64,000 bases of DNA, taken from assembly GCF_002153425.1 (NCBI RefSeq), contig NZ_KZ119600.1, positions 2,062,684 to 2,126,683 of the forward strand, given 5' to 3'. A program made the translations under genes and the position numbers. The notes beneath the pieces were generated by a model, which did no database searches, had not been told where the DNA came from, and saw only the letters and a list, made by a program, of their open reading frames with translations. Of this stretch, positions 54,943 through 63,700 are shown one piece after another (position 1 is the first letter of the stretch; every line of letters begins with the position of its first letter). The DNA comes from Litchfieldia alkalitelluris. Its GTDB lineage: Bacteria > Bacillota > Bacilli > Bacillales > Salisediminibacteriaceae.

Positions 54943-55911
54943 ATGAAAGCGAAAGTACTTAAACTGTTGCGAGAGATTAACGGTCAGTATATCTCTGGTG
55001 AAAAAATCAGCTCTGAACTATCTTGTAGTCGTACAATGGTATGGAAATATATTAAGGCACTAAGGGAAGATGGATACGTCATTGAGGCTGTTTCCAATAA
55101 GGGATATAAGTTAGTAAGTATATCAAACCACCTAAGTGACCATGAAATTCGTTCAAGACTTGGAAACGACCATCTTTTCAAGGAAATTAGTTACCATGAA
55201 GAAGTAGAATCGACGCAAAACATCGCCCAGAAACTTATAAATCAAGGGGCTGGTTCTGGTACTGTCGTCATTGCTAACGAACAGACTAGTGGTAGGGGAA
55301 GATTAGGGAGAGACTGGTTTTCACCAAAGGATAAAGGAATATGGATGAGTTTAATATTAAAACCTGAGATAACACTCCGTGAAGCACCCCAATTAACATT
55401 ATTAGCGGCTGTAGCCGTAACTCGGGCCATCTCAAGTGTATGTAGTATTTCTTCAGAAATTAAATGGCCTAACGACATATTAGTGGATGGAAAAAAAGTT
55501 TGTGGCATTTTAACTGAAATGCAAGCTGATCCTGATCGTATTAAATCTGTCATTATAGGAATTGGTATTAATGTGAATCAAACCGATTTTCCAAGCTCAA
55601 TAGCTAATATAGCAACTTCACTAGCCAAAGCAAGAGGAGAACAGGTTGAGCGTTCAGAACTTATTATCCAAATTCTTAATGAGTTCCAGTGGTTGTATGA
55701 AGCTTATTTGGCTAAAGGGTTTTCATTCATTAAGCCCCTTTGGGAAGTGAACGCTATTTCTATTGGAAAAAAAATTGTTGCCACCACAGCTCAAGGAAGA
55801 TTGACTGGTATAGCAGAGGGTATTAATGATGAAGGCGTTTTAATACTGCGAGATGACAATGGGAAGGTTCATCATATATATTCAGGAGATATAACAATAC
55901 CAAAGGATTAA
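54943..55911 (+). CDS. birA: Bifunctional biotin-protein ligase / biotin repressor
   Basis: Attaches biotin to carboxylase subunits and represses biotin genes. 322 residues from ATG 54943, six bases after GAGGTG. N-terminal winged helix (GEKISSELSCSRTMVWKYIKALREDGY, about 15-45), central ligase domain with GRGRLGRDWFSP near residue 118 and KWPNDILVDGKK near residue 168, small C-terminal SH3-like domain. Confidence 0.95.
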   Translation: MKAKVLKLLREINGQYISGEKISSELSCSRTMVWKYIKALREDGYVIEAVSNKGYKLVSISNHLSDHEIRSRLGNDHLFKEISYHEEVESTQNIAQKLINQGAGSGTVVIANEQTSGRGRLGRDWFSPKDKGIWMSLILKPEITLREAPQLTLLAAVAVTRAISSVCSISSEIKWPNDILVDGKKVCGILTEMQADPDRIKSVIIGIGINVNQTDFPSSIANIATSLAKARGEQVERSELIIQILNEFQWLYEAYLAKGFSFIKPLWEVNAISIGKKIVATTAQGRLTGIAEGINDEGVLILRDDNGKVHHIYSGDITIPKD

Positions 55912-55942
55912 CAGATCCACATTTTTTTGTTATACTCGGTTT

Positions 55943-56032
55943 GGGCAGTATCCATAGGAACTGTACCTTTCATTAACAAATGAATATGTATTACTAGTAA
56001 TTCTGCCTTGATCCACAGGGACTGGGACAGAG
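55943..56032 (+). promoter_or_regulatory. Two tandem pan-like RNA hairpins upstream of panB
   Basis: Hairpin 1 (55943-55967) pairs CAGT/ACTG and TCC/GGA with an unpaired A in the 5' strand; hairpin 2 (56001-56032) pairs TTCTG/CAGAG, CC/GG and TCC/GGG with an A opposite A and an extra bulged A. Both share the core ATCCAYAGGRACTG. The pan RNA motif of pantothenate operons is described as a hairpin with two conserved bulged adenines, and the location fits, but I cannot check the consensus here. Confidence 0.55.
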
Positions 56033-56050
56033 GGTATGACAAGGATAAAC

Positions 56051-56070
56051 GGAGTAGTCTATTCCTTTTT
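56051..56070 (+). terminator. Small terminator-like hairpin in the panB leader
   Basis: GGAGTA (56051-56056) pairs with TATTCC (56060-56065) around GTC, then TTTTT. Just downstream of the pan-like hairpins, so a possible expression platform. Confidence 0.45.
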
Positions 56071-56082
56071 CTTTGGAGTGAT

Positions 56083-56119
56083 AAAATCCACCTTCTTCCA
56101 TCGGGAGAAGGATTTTTTT
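56083..56119 (+). terminator. Strong terminator in the birA-panB interval
   Basis: CCTTCTTCC (56091-56099) pairs with GGGAGAAGG (56103-56111), followed by ATTTTTTT. Either the end of the birA transcript or the attenuator of the panB leader. Confidence 0.8.
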
Positions 56120-56167
56120 ATACTTTTATCTTAGTTTTAAATTTGGTACTGCTAATACCATTTCAAA

Positions 56168-56273
56168 ATTAATCTACTCGCTTTCCGCGGACGAACCAAC
56201 AAGCCTCCTCGAGAAAAGCACTCTGCGGGGTCTCGTTTGGCCCGTTTTTCCGCAGGAGTATCGTAGAGTTAAT
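56168..56273. repeat. GC-rich palindromic intergenic repeat, copy 2
   Basis: About 106 bp with imperfect terminal inverted repeats (ATTAATCTAC and GTAGAGTTAAT) and an internal ACTCTGCGG/CCGCAGGAGT pair. Contains CTTTCCGCGG and AAGCCTCCTCGA blocks shared with the degenerate copy near 15564-15592. No ORF. Confidence 0.6.
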
Positions 56274-56384
56274 GTTTCATGGCAAATTCGTTAGCAAAAA
56301 ACTAAAACACAGTATAAAAAATGTAGATTTTATTATCTTATTTTGTCTCCCTTCTTCTCAGCACAATAAGAAAGGAGAGTAAAA

Positions 56385-57218
56385 ATGAAAACAACTGCTG
56401 ATTTTAGAAAAATGAAACTGGAAAATGAAAAGATTACGATGGTAACAGCTTATGATGCCCCAAGTGCAAAGCTTGTGGAGGAAGCTAATCTTGATGTGAT
56501 TTTAGTAGGAGATTCATTAGGGATGGTCGTTCTTGGATATGATTCAACAGTTCCAGTAACAGTTGATGATATGGTCCACCATACGAAAGCGGTTAAAAGG
56601 GGAGCTAAAGACACCTTTGTTGTAACTGATATGCCTTTTTTATCCTATCACGGAACTATTTCAGAGACGATTGAAAATGTCAAAAAGCTTGTACAAGATG
56701 CTGGTGCCGATGCCGTAAAAATGGAAGGCGGGGGAGCGGTACTTGAAACAGCTAAGCTTTTGATTGATGCTGGAGTACCTGTGGTTGCTCACCTTGGGCT
56801 TACACCACAAACTGTTGGAGTTCTTGGAGGCTATAAAGTTCAGGGGAAAAATAAAGAGGATGCAGAGAAGTTATTGGCTGATGCTAAAAAAGCGGAAGCA
56901 TCTGGGGTGTCCATGCTCGTATTAGAATGTGTGCCTGAAGAACTAGCAGGATTGGTTACTGAAACATTATCAATTCCAGTTATTGGGATCGGTGCTGGCC
57001 GATATACAGATGGTCAAGTACTCGTTTTTCACGACTTAATTGGATACACACAAGGACATGTCCCTAAATTTGTTAAGCGCTACGGTAATGTCTCTAATAC
57101 AATCCAAGAAGCATTGAAGGAATACAATGAAACTGTGAAGCATGGGAAGTTTCCAGAAGAGAAGCATGTGTTCCAACCAATAGAATCGGTCCAACAGCTT
57201 TACGGAGGAATGAAATGA
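56385..57218 (+). CDS. panB: Ketopantoate hydroxymethyltransferase
   Basis: First committed step of pantothenate synthesis, methylene-THF dependent. 277 residues with [14 protein letters not shown] near residue 22, GDSLGMV (metal) near residue 43, KMEGG and [26 protein letters not shown] before ATG. Stop overlaps the panC start by four bases. Confidence 0.96.
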   Translation: MKTTADFRKMKLENEKITMVTAYDAPSAKLVEEANLDVILVGDSLGMVVLGYDSTVPVTVDDMVHHTKAVKRGAKDTFVVTDMPFLSYHGTISETIENVKKLVQDAGADAVKMEGGGAVLETAKLLIDAGVPVVAHLGLTPQTVGVLGGYKVQGKNKEDAEKLLADAKKAEASGVSMLVLECVPEELAGLVTETLSIPVIGIGAGRYTDGQVLVFHDLIGYTQGHVPKFVKRYGNVSNTIQEALKEYNETVKHGKFPEEKHVFQPIESVQQLYGGMK

Positions 57219-58078
57219 ATACGTTTCATACAATATCAGAAATAAGAAACTGGATTAAAACAAATAAATTAAATGGAAAAACCATTGGTTTTGTACCAAC
57301 CATGGGATTTTTACATGAAGGTCACCTTTCTTTAATTGACGCTGCAAAAAGGGAAAATGACCTTGTTATTCTCAGTATCTTTGTTAATCCACTGCAATTT
57401 GGAGAAGGAGAAGACTTTGAAGATTATCCGAGAAATTATGAAAAAGACTCAAAATTAGCAGAGGAACATGGTGTAGATGCTATTTTTCATCCTTCGATAA
57501 ATGAAATGTATCCAAAGAAAATGAGTGCTACGATCACTGTGCATGAAGGAACAGACGTACTGTGTGGTGTAAATAGGCCTGGCCATTTCGATGGTGTAGC
57601 CACAGTGGTGATGAAGTTATTTTCTATTACTACACCAGATAAGGCGTATTTTGGAATGAAGGACGCACAGCAAGTTGCAGTGATAGAGAGAATGGTTTCA
57701 GATTTCCATCTAGATTTGGAAATTGTTAGATGCCCTACTCTTAGGGAAAATGATGGTCTTGCAAAAAGCTCTCGAAACGTTTACTTATCGGAAGTTGAAC
57801 GAGAAGAAGCGCCGAAAATATATAAAGTATTAATGGAAACAAAAGATGTTATACTCGGAGATATGAGGCCTTCTGTGCAACAAGTAAAACAGTTTTTGAC
57901 AGAAAAGCTAACGAAAGAATTGTCTGCTAAGGTTGATTACGGGGAAGTACTAAGTTTTCCAACCCTCGAACACCCGCAACAGCTATCAGGAGAACTATTG
58001 ATAGCAGTAGCAGTAAAGTATTCAAAAGCTAGATTGATAGATAATATCATTATCAATGTAAACGAGGGGAGAGACTAG
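57215..58078 (+). CDS. panC: Pantothenate synthetase
   Basis: ATP-dependent condensation of pantoate with beta-alanine. 287 residues with [14 protein letters not shown] (HxGH nucleotidyl motif) near residue 29, [16 protein letters not shown], and the [11 protein letters not shown] and [16 protein letters not shown] signatures. Coupled to panB; panD begins one base after the stop. Confidence 0.96.
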   Translation: MNTFHTISEIRNWIKTNKLNGKTIGFVPTMGFLHEGHLSLIDAAKRENDLVILSIFVNPLQFGEGEDFEDYPRNYEKDSKLAEEHGVDAIFHPSINEMYPKKMSATITVHEGTDVLCGVNRPGHFDGVATVVMKLFSITTPDKAYFGMKDAQQVAVIERMVSDFHLDLEIVRCPTLRENDGLAKSSRNVYLSEVEREEAPKIYKVLMETKDVILGDMRPSVQQVKQFLTEKLTKELSAKVDYGEVLSFPTLEHPQQLSGELLIAVAVKYSKARLIDNIIINVNEGRD

Positions 58079-58079
58079 C

Positions 58080-58463
58080 ATGTATAGAGAAATGATGAGC
58101 GGAAAGCTTCATCGAGCAACAGTGACAGAAGCGAATTTAAATTATGTAGGTAGCATTACCATTGATAAAAATTTAATGGACGCAGTAGGAATATTAGAAA
58201 ATGAAAAGGTCCAAGTTGTTAATAATAATAATGGAGCAAGACTTGAAACATATGTGATTCAAGGAAAAGAAGGTTCTAAAACAATTTGTCTCAATGGTGC
58301 AGCTGCAAGACTGGTTCAACCAGGGGATTCAGTCATCATTATTTCATATAAATGGATGACAGAAGAGGAATGCAAGACTCACAAACCTAAAGTAGCCATT
58401 CTAAACGAGGATAATGACATTATTGAAATGATGGGTACTGAACCAGCATCAACTTTACGTTAA
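58080..58463 (+). CDS. panD: Aspartate 1-decarboxylase proenzyme
   Basis: Pyruvoyl enzyme producing beta-alanine for PanC. 127 residues with the self-cleavage site Gly-Ser in YVGSITID (residues 22-29), [10 protein letters not shown] at the N-terminus and [23 protein letters not shown] before ATG. Confidence 0.96.
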   Translation: MYREMMSGKLHRATVTEANLNYVGSITIDKNLMDAVGILENEKVQVVNNNNGARLETYVIQGKEGSKTICLNGAAARLVQPGDSVIIISYKWMTEEECKTHKPKVAILNEDNDIIEMMGTEPASTLR

Positions 58464-58475
58464 TTGTATAGATAC

Positions 58476-58531
58476 CCCTCCTATTATGGAACACTGTTTA
58501 TATGTAGGTGTTTTATAGGAGGGATTTTTTT
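58476..58531 (+). terminator. panD terminator-like hairpin containing the next gene's RBS
   Basis: CCCTCCTAT (58476-58484) pairs perfectly with ATAGGAGGG (58515-58523), inner stem AACAC/GTGTT, then ATTTTTTT. AGGAGGG is also the Shine-Dalgarno for TTG 58530, and the T run is the spacer. Confidence 0.75.
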
Positions 58532-59588
58532 GTACTCAGAAAAAAAATGGGAAGAGTTATGCCAATGGTTGCTCCAAAATCAGCATCAACTTTCAGAAAA
58601 TGAGAAGGAGTACTGGATAAAGCATTTATCCCATGCCCATGATAAAATGCTGGAAGTTTGGAGTGAGCAGTTAGAACTCCTTGATGAGGTGAAAGAAAAG
58701 TTATTGCATAAAGCACCACTTTCTTTTAGCAAAAACGCGGTTGATGATGTACAAGGTATCAGCTATTTCCATTTAGGAGTATACGAAAAAGCAATTGAAG
58801 AGTTAAATCATGAGCTTATGATACACCCCCACCCCGCAAGAATATATTTGTATAAAGGGTTTTCACATCTATATATGAATGAAGATAGTAAAGCAAAGGA
58901 ATGCTTCCTTACAACTGTTCAACAGACCACAGATGCCCTTGAAAAGCATTTTGCTTTCCTTGGCTTAGGTATTGAATCAGGGAGAACAGAGGATATGGAA
59001 CAAGCAATAACTTATTTTGAAAAAGCGGAAGCACTGCAATTTAACCCAGATGTAGTGTATAATTTAGGCATCTGTTATTTACTACTTGATATGCCGAAAC
59101 AAGCCCTACCATATTTCAAAAAGGTAGTGGATTCAGGAGAAGGGGATGCAGAAGGGTATTATTGGTTAGGTAAGTGTTATTTTGAGATAGGTGATAGAAC
59201 GAATGGAATGGAAACGTGGTATAACGCAGTGCAGGAGTTTGATTCGAAGGATTTACTCCTAACTCTCGCAGTTGAATTTGAAGAAAAAGAACTGTTTTCT
59301 TGCTCATTGTATTGTTATGAGCGTATGAATGAATTAGGGTATGAAAAACCTGCGATTGAGCATGGTTTAGCCTGGATATATGGGTTAATGGATGAAAGGG
59401 GAAAATCGAAGGAGACTTTTACTAAGTTTTTAACAGAAAACCCTTATGAAATTAACGCTTGGATTTCCTTTATATGGTTACTAATAAAATGGGATGACGA
59501 TATGCTTGTGAGCGTTAAGGATAAAGTACAGTCTTTAGGTTTGTCGCATCCACTCTTAGATAAAATATGTAGTGAATCAACCTTGTAG
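58530..59588 (+). CDS. Tetratricopeptide-repeat protein
   Basis: 352 residues from TTG 58530, placed by AGGAGGG and by the lack of any other start near it; the open frame runs back to 58464 only through the hairpin region. Repeated TPR helices from about residue 75 (GISYFHLGVYEKAIEELNHEL, VVYNLGICYLLLDMPKQALPYFKKV, GYYWLGKCYFEIGDRTNGM). Cytosolic, function unknown. Lies between panD and dinG, which are adjacent in B. subtilis. Confidence 0.82.
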   Translation: MYSEKKWEELCQWLLQNQHQLSENEKEYWIKHLSHAHDKMLEVWSEQLELLDEVKEKLLHKAPLSFSKNAVDDVQGISYFHLGVYEKAIEELNHELMIHPHPARIYLYKGFSHLYMNEDSKAKECFLTTVQQTTDALEKHFAFLGLGIESGRTEDMEQAITYFEKAEALQFNPDVVYNLGICYLLLDMPKQALPYFKKVVDSGEGDAEGYYWLGKCYFEIGDRTNGMETWYNAVQEFDSKDLLLTLAVEFEEKELFSCSLYCYERMNELGYEKPAIEHGLAWIYGLMDERGKSKETFTKFLTENPYEINAWISFIWLLIKWDDDMLVSVKDKVQSLGLSHPLLDKICSESTL

Positions 59589-59619
59589 TGGAGAAGAGAT
59601 AGATGTTGGAGGAAATAAG

Positions 59620-62391
59620 ATGGAATCGGTACGTTTTGTAGTTATTGATGTGGAGACGACAGGTGTCTCTTATACAAAAGGGGATAGAATAATACAGCTG
59701 GCTTACGTTGTTATTGAAAATAAAAAAGTAATCGATAGGTATTCCACATATTTGAATCCGAATAGGGAAATTCCACCTTTTATTCAATCATTAACGAATA
59801 TTAATGATGAATTAGTGAAGAATGCTCCCACTTTCGGAGAGATTGTGCCAAAGTTATTAAAAGCACTTGATGGTGCTTTTTTTGTGGCTCATAATGTGGA
59901 CTTTGATTTGAATTTTATTAATGATGAGATTGTTGGTACAGGTTATGATCCATTTAATGGACCAGTGATTGATACTGTAGAGCTTTCTAGAATAGCGTTT
60001 CCAACTTCAGATGGATTCAAGTTATCTCAGCTCTCAGAGAGTTTTTCAGTAGATCACAATGAGCCCCATCGCGCTGACAGTGATGCGGAAGCTACGGCTC
60101 AATTGTTATTAGAAATCATTAGGAAGCTTTCGAGTTTACCTACTGAACCCTTAATACAACTAAATAAGATGAAGCAATATTTGAAAAGCAATATTAACTC
60201 CTTATTACATGTATGGTTAGAGAATAGCGTTACAGACCTTGAACGTTTTGAAAGTTATCGAGGAATTGCATTTATAAGGGATCTAGAAGGTGAGGAAGAT
60301 TGCTCACAGACGATTTTAGAAAAAGATTATCAGACCTTCCATGACGAATTCCTAACCGATAAAACATGGTTTAGTGAGAAAATGGCAGGGTATGAATTGA
60401 GACAAGGTCAATTAGAGATGATGGAATTTGTTAATGAATCATTTCAGGATAGTGAATTTGGTTTGATTGAAGCTGGGACAGGAACTGGTAAAACTCTGGC
60501 ATATCTCATACCTTCAGCTTTTCGTTCTATTGAAACTGGTAAGCCAGTTGTTATAAGTACTTACACTACTCAACTACAGGAGCAGCTAGCTAAAAAAGAG
60601 GTGCCCACACTTAAAATGCTTCTTCCCTTTCCAATTTCCACTGCCGTTTTAAAGGGGAGAAGTCATTACATATGTTTGAAAAAATTTGAAGACCTTTTGT
60701 TGTATGATTCTATAGAATCATATGAGCGAACTATTGCGAAAGCTCAAATATTAATATGGTTAACGGAGACAGAAACTGGTGATGTAGAAGAGCTTAATCT
60801 GGCAGGGAAATCAAGAAAATTTTGGAGCGAGGTGGCAAGTGATGCATTAACTTGTACCTCCCCAAAATGCCCATGGTTCTTTAAATGTTTTTACCAACGT
60901 GCAAGGAAAAAGGCTAAAGGGGCTAACATTCTTATTACAAATCATTCCCTGATCCTTTCTGAAATTATGGCCAATCATCAGGCAATTCCTAACTATAAAG
61001 ACATCGTTATTGATGAAGCGCATCACCTAGAAGACACTGCAACGGAACAATTTGGGCATTATTTGGATTACTTATCTTTAACCCATCTCTTAAATGAACT
61101 CGGTTTGAAGGATAGTGATGGATTACTAGATCACCTTACTAAGTTTTTTACAGATAGTGACGAGAGTCTCGTGAAAGAAGTAGAGGATAATTCAAAGGAG
61201 CTAAAACAAGAATGGTCTGATCTTTTTTTACTACTCCACCAATATATTGTGAAGGCAAATGGAAGCCAAAATGAAACTGGCAGAATTACTGCAACAATTG
61301 ATAGTAATTCTTCTAATTGGCATAATGTAAAGGAGGCCATCGACAGGTGTTCTTATTACATGGAGTTATGGATAACTAGCGTAAGAAATTTAAATACAGT
61401 TGTAGATAGCTTCAAGGATAATGCTCGTAGTGATAATCTCAGTAAGTATCTTGACCGTGCCAATGACGTAATCGAGGTTTTTCATTCATTACTAGTAAGG
61501 CCAGATGACGAAATGATTTATTGGCTAGAAGCGGAAACAAAAGGACCAAAGCATTCAGTGTTTGTTCAAGGTAAACCGATTCATGTTTCAGATATTTTAG
61601 CCGACAAATTCTTTAATAAAAAACATAGTGTTGTATTAACATCAGCAACACTATCAGTTAATAATAAATTTGATTATATTATGCAACGATTTGGGTTAGA
61701 GGATTTTCCTGTTAAAACAAAAATAGTGGATTCCCCATTTCAATGGAAGAGTCAAGCGCAGCTAATGATTCCAACGGATATGCCTTTAATTAATGATGTT
61801 GGGGAACAAGCATATATAGAATCTGTTGTTTTACAGTTGTATCGTATTGCTGAAGTTACAAAAGGAAAAATGCTTGTACTATTTACCTCATACGATATGT
61901 TAAAAAGAAGCTATTACTTATTAAAAGAAATTATTAGTGAAGAGTATGTGTTAATTGCCCAGGGGGTTCAAACAGGAAGCCGTACGAAGCTAACGAAAAA
62001 CTTTCAGCAATTTGAGAAATCTATTCTATTAGGTACAAGCAGCTTCTGGGAAGGTGTGGACATTCCTGGCAAAGATTTAAGTGCCATTGTTATAGTAAGA
62101 CTACCTTTTACACCTCCAAATGATCCAATTTATAAAGCAAAGGCGGAAGCTTTAAATCAAGAGGGAAAAAACCCATTTATGAAGCTAGCTTTGCCGCAGG
62201 CGATCATTCGTTTTAAACAAGGATTTGGTAGATTAATTCGTACCTCCCATGATAAGGGAGTAGTTATTGTATTAGACCGTAGGATCGTTACGACAAGATA
62301 CGGCAAAGCTTTTATTAAATCCTTGCCACCTGTTAATGTAGTTGAAGATTCTATGGAAAAATTGGAAATGAATTTGATAAATTGGTTATAA
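59620..62391 (+). CDS. dinG: DinG-family helicase with N-terminal DEDD exonuclease domain
   Basis: 923 residues from ATG 59620 after TTGGAGGAA. N-terminal exonuclease (DVE at 10-12, AHNVDFD, HRADSDAEAT) at about 1-175, then an XPD/DinG-type SF2 helicase with Walker A GTGTGKT near residue 286, DEAH near 465 and QGFGRLIR near 885. Four cysteines at 352, 412, 417 and 423 stand where the Fe-S domain lies in E. coli DinG, with the same C-x4-C-x5-C tail. Probably acts in DNA repair or R-loop removal. Confidence 0.93.
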   Translation: MESVRFVVIDVETTGVSYTKGDRIIQLAYVVIENKKVIDRYSTYLNPNREIPPFIQSLTNINDELVKNAPTFGEIVPKLLKALDGAFFVAHNVDFDLNFINDEIVGTGYDPFNGPVIDTVELSRIAFPTSDGFKLSQLSESFSVDHNEPHRADSDAEATAQLLLEIIRKLSSLPTEPLIQLNKMKQYLKSNINSLLHVWLENSVTDLERFESYRGIAFIRDLEGEEDCSQTILEKDYQTFHDEFLTDKTWFSEKMAGYELRQGQLEMMEFVNESFQDSEFGLIEAGTGTGKTLAYLIPSAFRSIETGKPVVISTYTTQLQEQLAKKEVPTLKMLLPFPISTAVLKGRSHYICLKKFEDLLLYDSIESYERTIAKAQILIWLTETETGDVEELNLAGKSRKFWSEVASDALTCTSPKCPWFFKCFYQRARKKAKGANILITNHSLILSEIMANHQAIPNYKDIVIDEAHHLEDTATEQFGHYLDYLSLTHLLNELGLKDSDGLLDHLTKFFTDSDESLVKEVEDNSKELKQEWSDLFLLLHQYIVKANGSQNETGRITATIDSNSSNWHNVKEAIDRCSYYMELWITSVRNLNTVVDSFKDNARSDNLSKYLDRANDVIEVFHSLLVRPDDEMIYWLEAETKGPKHSVFVQGKPIHVSDILADKFFNKKHSVVLTSATLSVNNKFDYIMQRFGLEDFPVKTKIVDSPFQWKSQAQLMIPTDMPLINDVGEQAYIESVVLQLYRIAEVTKGKMLVLFTSYDMLKRSYYLLKEIISEEYVLIAQGVQTGSRTKLTKNFQQFEKSILLGTSSFWEGVDIPGKDLSAIVIVRLPFTPPNDPIYKAKAEALNQEGKNPFMKLALPQAIIRFKQGFGRLIRTSHDKGVVIVLDRRIVTTRYGKAFIKSLPPVNVVEDSMEKLEMNLINWL

Positions 62392-62432
62392 TTTTAATGT
62401 TGTCCCAGATCGAACAGAAAGGAGTGAATAGG

Positions 62433-63311
62433 ATGCAATTATATCGTCCAGTTTTATGTAGCTTAATTGTCCTTTTCATTTTCTTATCTACAATAAGTTA
62501 TGTTCATGCTGATAAAGTAGAATTAAACTTAGGCCAAAATGAGGTAGCGTACACTTTTTTTGATCTTTCTCATGGAGAGGCAACATTGCTTCAAGGTGGG
62601 ATGAACCAATCTGTGTTAATTAATACAGGACATAGTAACAGTCAGGAAGAATTAGAAGATCGTTTGCGTATGTATCACGTTGATACGATAGATACATTAA
62701 TGATAACAAGTAAACAGGCTGAGTATATTGGGAATATAAGCTGGATACTTAAGAATTATCCAGTGAAGAGGATTGTCATACCAGCATCATTGGAAAAAAA
62801 GTTTGCACCACTATTAAAAAAGTATAGTGGAGATGTTTCTTTATATAAAAAAGGTGACACATTTTCTTTATTTGATAATATCCATATCGATATACTGTAT
62901 GTTGAAGAATTAAAAGGAATTGATGAAGGCGGTTCTGCATTTTTCATTACTCACCGAAGTAATAAACTCCTTTATTTATCAGTAGCAAATTTTAATGTGG
63001 AGGAGGAGCTTGTTAAAGAATACGACCTAAAATCAACTGTATTTAAGGTTCCAGATTTCGGCAGTGATCAAGGAACTTCAGAGGATTTACTTAAAGAGGT
63101 AGATCCACAAGTTGCCGTTATTTTCAAAAATGGAGAGGACGCACCAAGTAATTTTGTTTTAGAAAGATTAGAGGAAACATGGATTGATGTTTATCAAACT
63201 GCTCGAATCGGTTCCGTAACCATAAAATGTATGGAGGAAGACTATGAAGTCATAACAGTTAGGGCAAGTGAAAATAATTCCCTACCAAAAAGCTGGCTCA
63301 CATTTAATTAG
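62433..63311 (+). CDS. Secreted ComEC-type metallo-beta-lactamase-fold protein, metal motifs lost
   Basis: 292 residues from ATG 62433 after AAAGGAGTG; in-frame ATG 62382 overlaps dinG without RBS. Signal peptide to about residue 26 (VHA/DK), then a domain aligning in order with the extracellular ComEC hydrolase: FFDLSHGEATLLQ for the DVGQGD strand, VLINTG for IDGG, LMITSKQAEYIGN where THxHxDHxGG is expected, LLYLSVAN for the LLTGD strand and VPDFGSD where HHGS is expected. All metal ligands are replaced, so it should be a non-hydrolytic binding or structural protein. Context: after dinG, before ypmA. Confidence 0.75.
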   Translation: MQLYRPVLCSLIVLFIFLSTISYVHADKVELNLGQNEVAYTFFDLSHGEATLLQGGMNQSVLINTGHSNSQEELEDRLRMYHVDTIDTLMITSKQAEYIGNISWILKNYPVKRIVIPASLEKKFAPLLKKYSGDVSLYKKGDTFSLFDNIHIDILYVEELKGIDEGGSAFFITHRSNKLLYLSVANFNVEEELVKEYDLKSTVFKVPDFGSDQGTSEDLLKEVDPQVAVIFKNGEDAPSNFVLERLEETWIDVYQTARIGSVTIKCMEEDYEVITVRASENNSLPKSWLTFN

Positions 63312-63329
63312 TAGCTTAAATTAACAAAG

Positions 63330-63359
63330 CAAAGCACCTGAGGTGCATCAGGTGCTTTG
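63330..63359. terminator. Perfect 12-bp hairpin after the MBL-like gene
   Basis: CAAAGCACCTGA (63330-63341) and TCAGGTGCTTTG (63348-63359), loop GGTGCA. No T run follows, so termination would be weak or factor-assisted. In the rest of the interval to 63700 I see one small ORF and little else. Confidence 0.65.
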
Positions 63360-63455
63360 TGGGTGAATGTGTAGGTTAGAATTGAATTTTTTTTCAAATG
63401 TACACTTAATTCACTTGATCTGGAAATTTTGTCTGTCTAAAATTGACGCTGATTG

Positions 63456-63464
63456 TGTTAAAAT
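63456..63464 (+). promoter_or_regulatory. Possible extended -10 promoter for the small ORF
   Basis: TGTTAAAAT (63456-63464) fits TGn-TAAAAT; no good -35 at the right distance. Lies 35 bases before the start of the 32-codon ORF. Confidence 0.3.
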
Positions 63465-63498
63465 GATTGGGACGATATGGTGACCTTAAGGAGATAAA

Positions 63499-63597
63499 AT
63501 GTTTCTCATTTTGATACCATTCAGCTGTGGGATTAGTTGCTACATTATTTATTTCGTTTTCCCTCACGCTCAATCATCCTTTTCTTTGGAGCGGTAA
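63499..63597 (+). CDS. Possible 32-residue hydrophobic peptide
   Basis: ATG 63499 is preceded at good distance by AAGGAGAT (63488-63495), stronger than many genes here. The product MFLILIPFSCGISCYIIYFV followed by a polar tail is one hydrophobic segment with two cysteines. No known family comes to mind. Evidence is the RBS and gene-free surroundings only, so it may be chance. Confidence 0.4.
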   Translation: MFLILIPFSCGISCYIIYFVFPHAQSSFSLER

Positions 63598-63700
63598 TAA
63601 TAGTATCTGCCGATGAACGAAGAGTATGATTGACAATATTTCACCACGTTGGGAAAGAGTAATGTGTATAGTGTTTTCTGTTCAAAAAGGGGTTGAAGAA

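Noticed and set aside
55242-55553. 103-codon ORF on the - strand within birA
   Set aside because: Antisense shadow of conserved biotin ligase coding sequence, no RBS or promoter.
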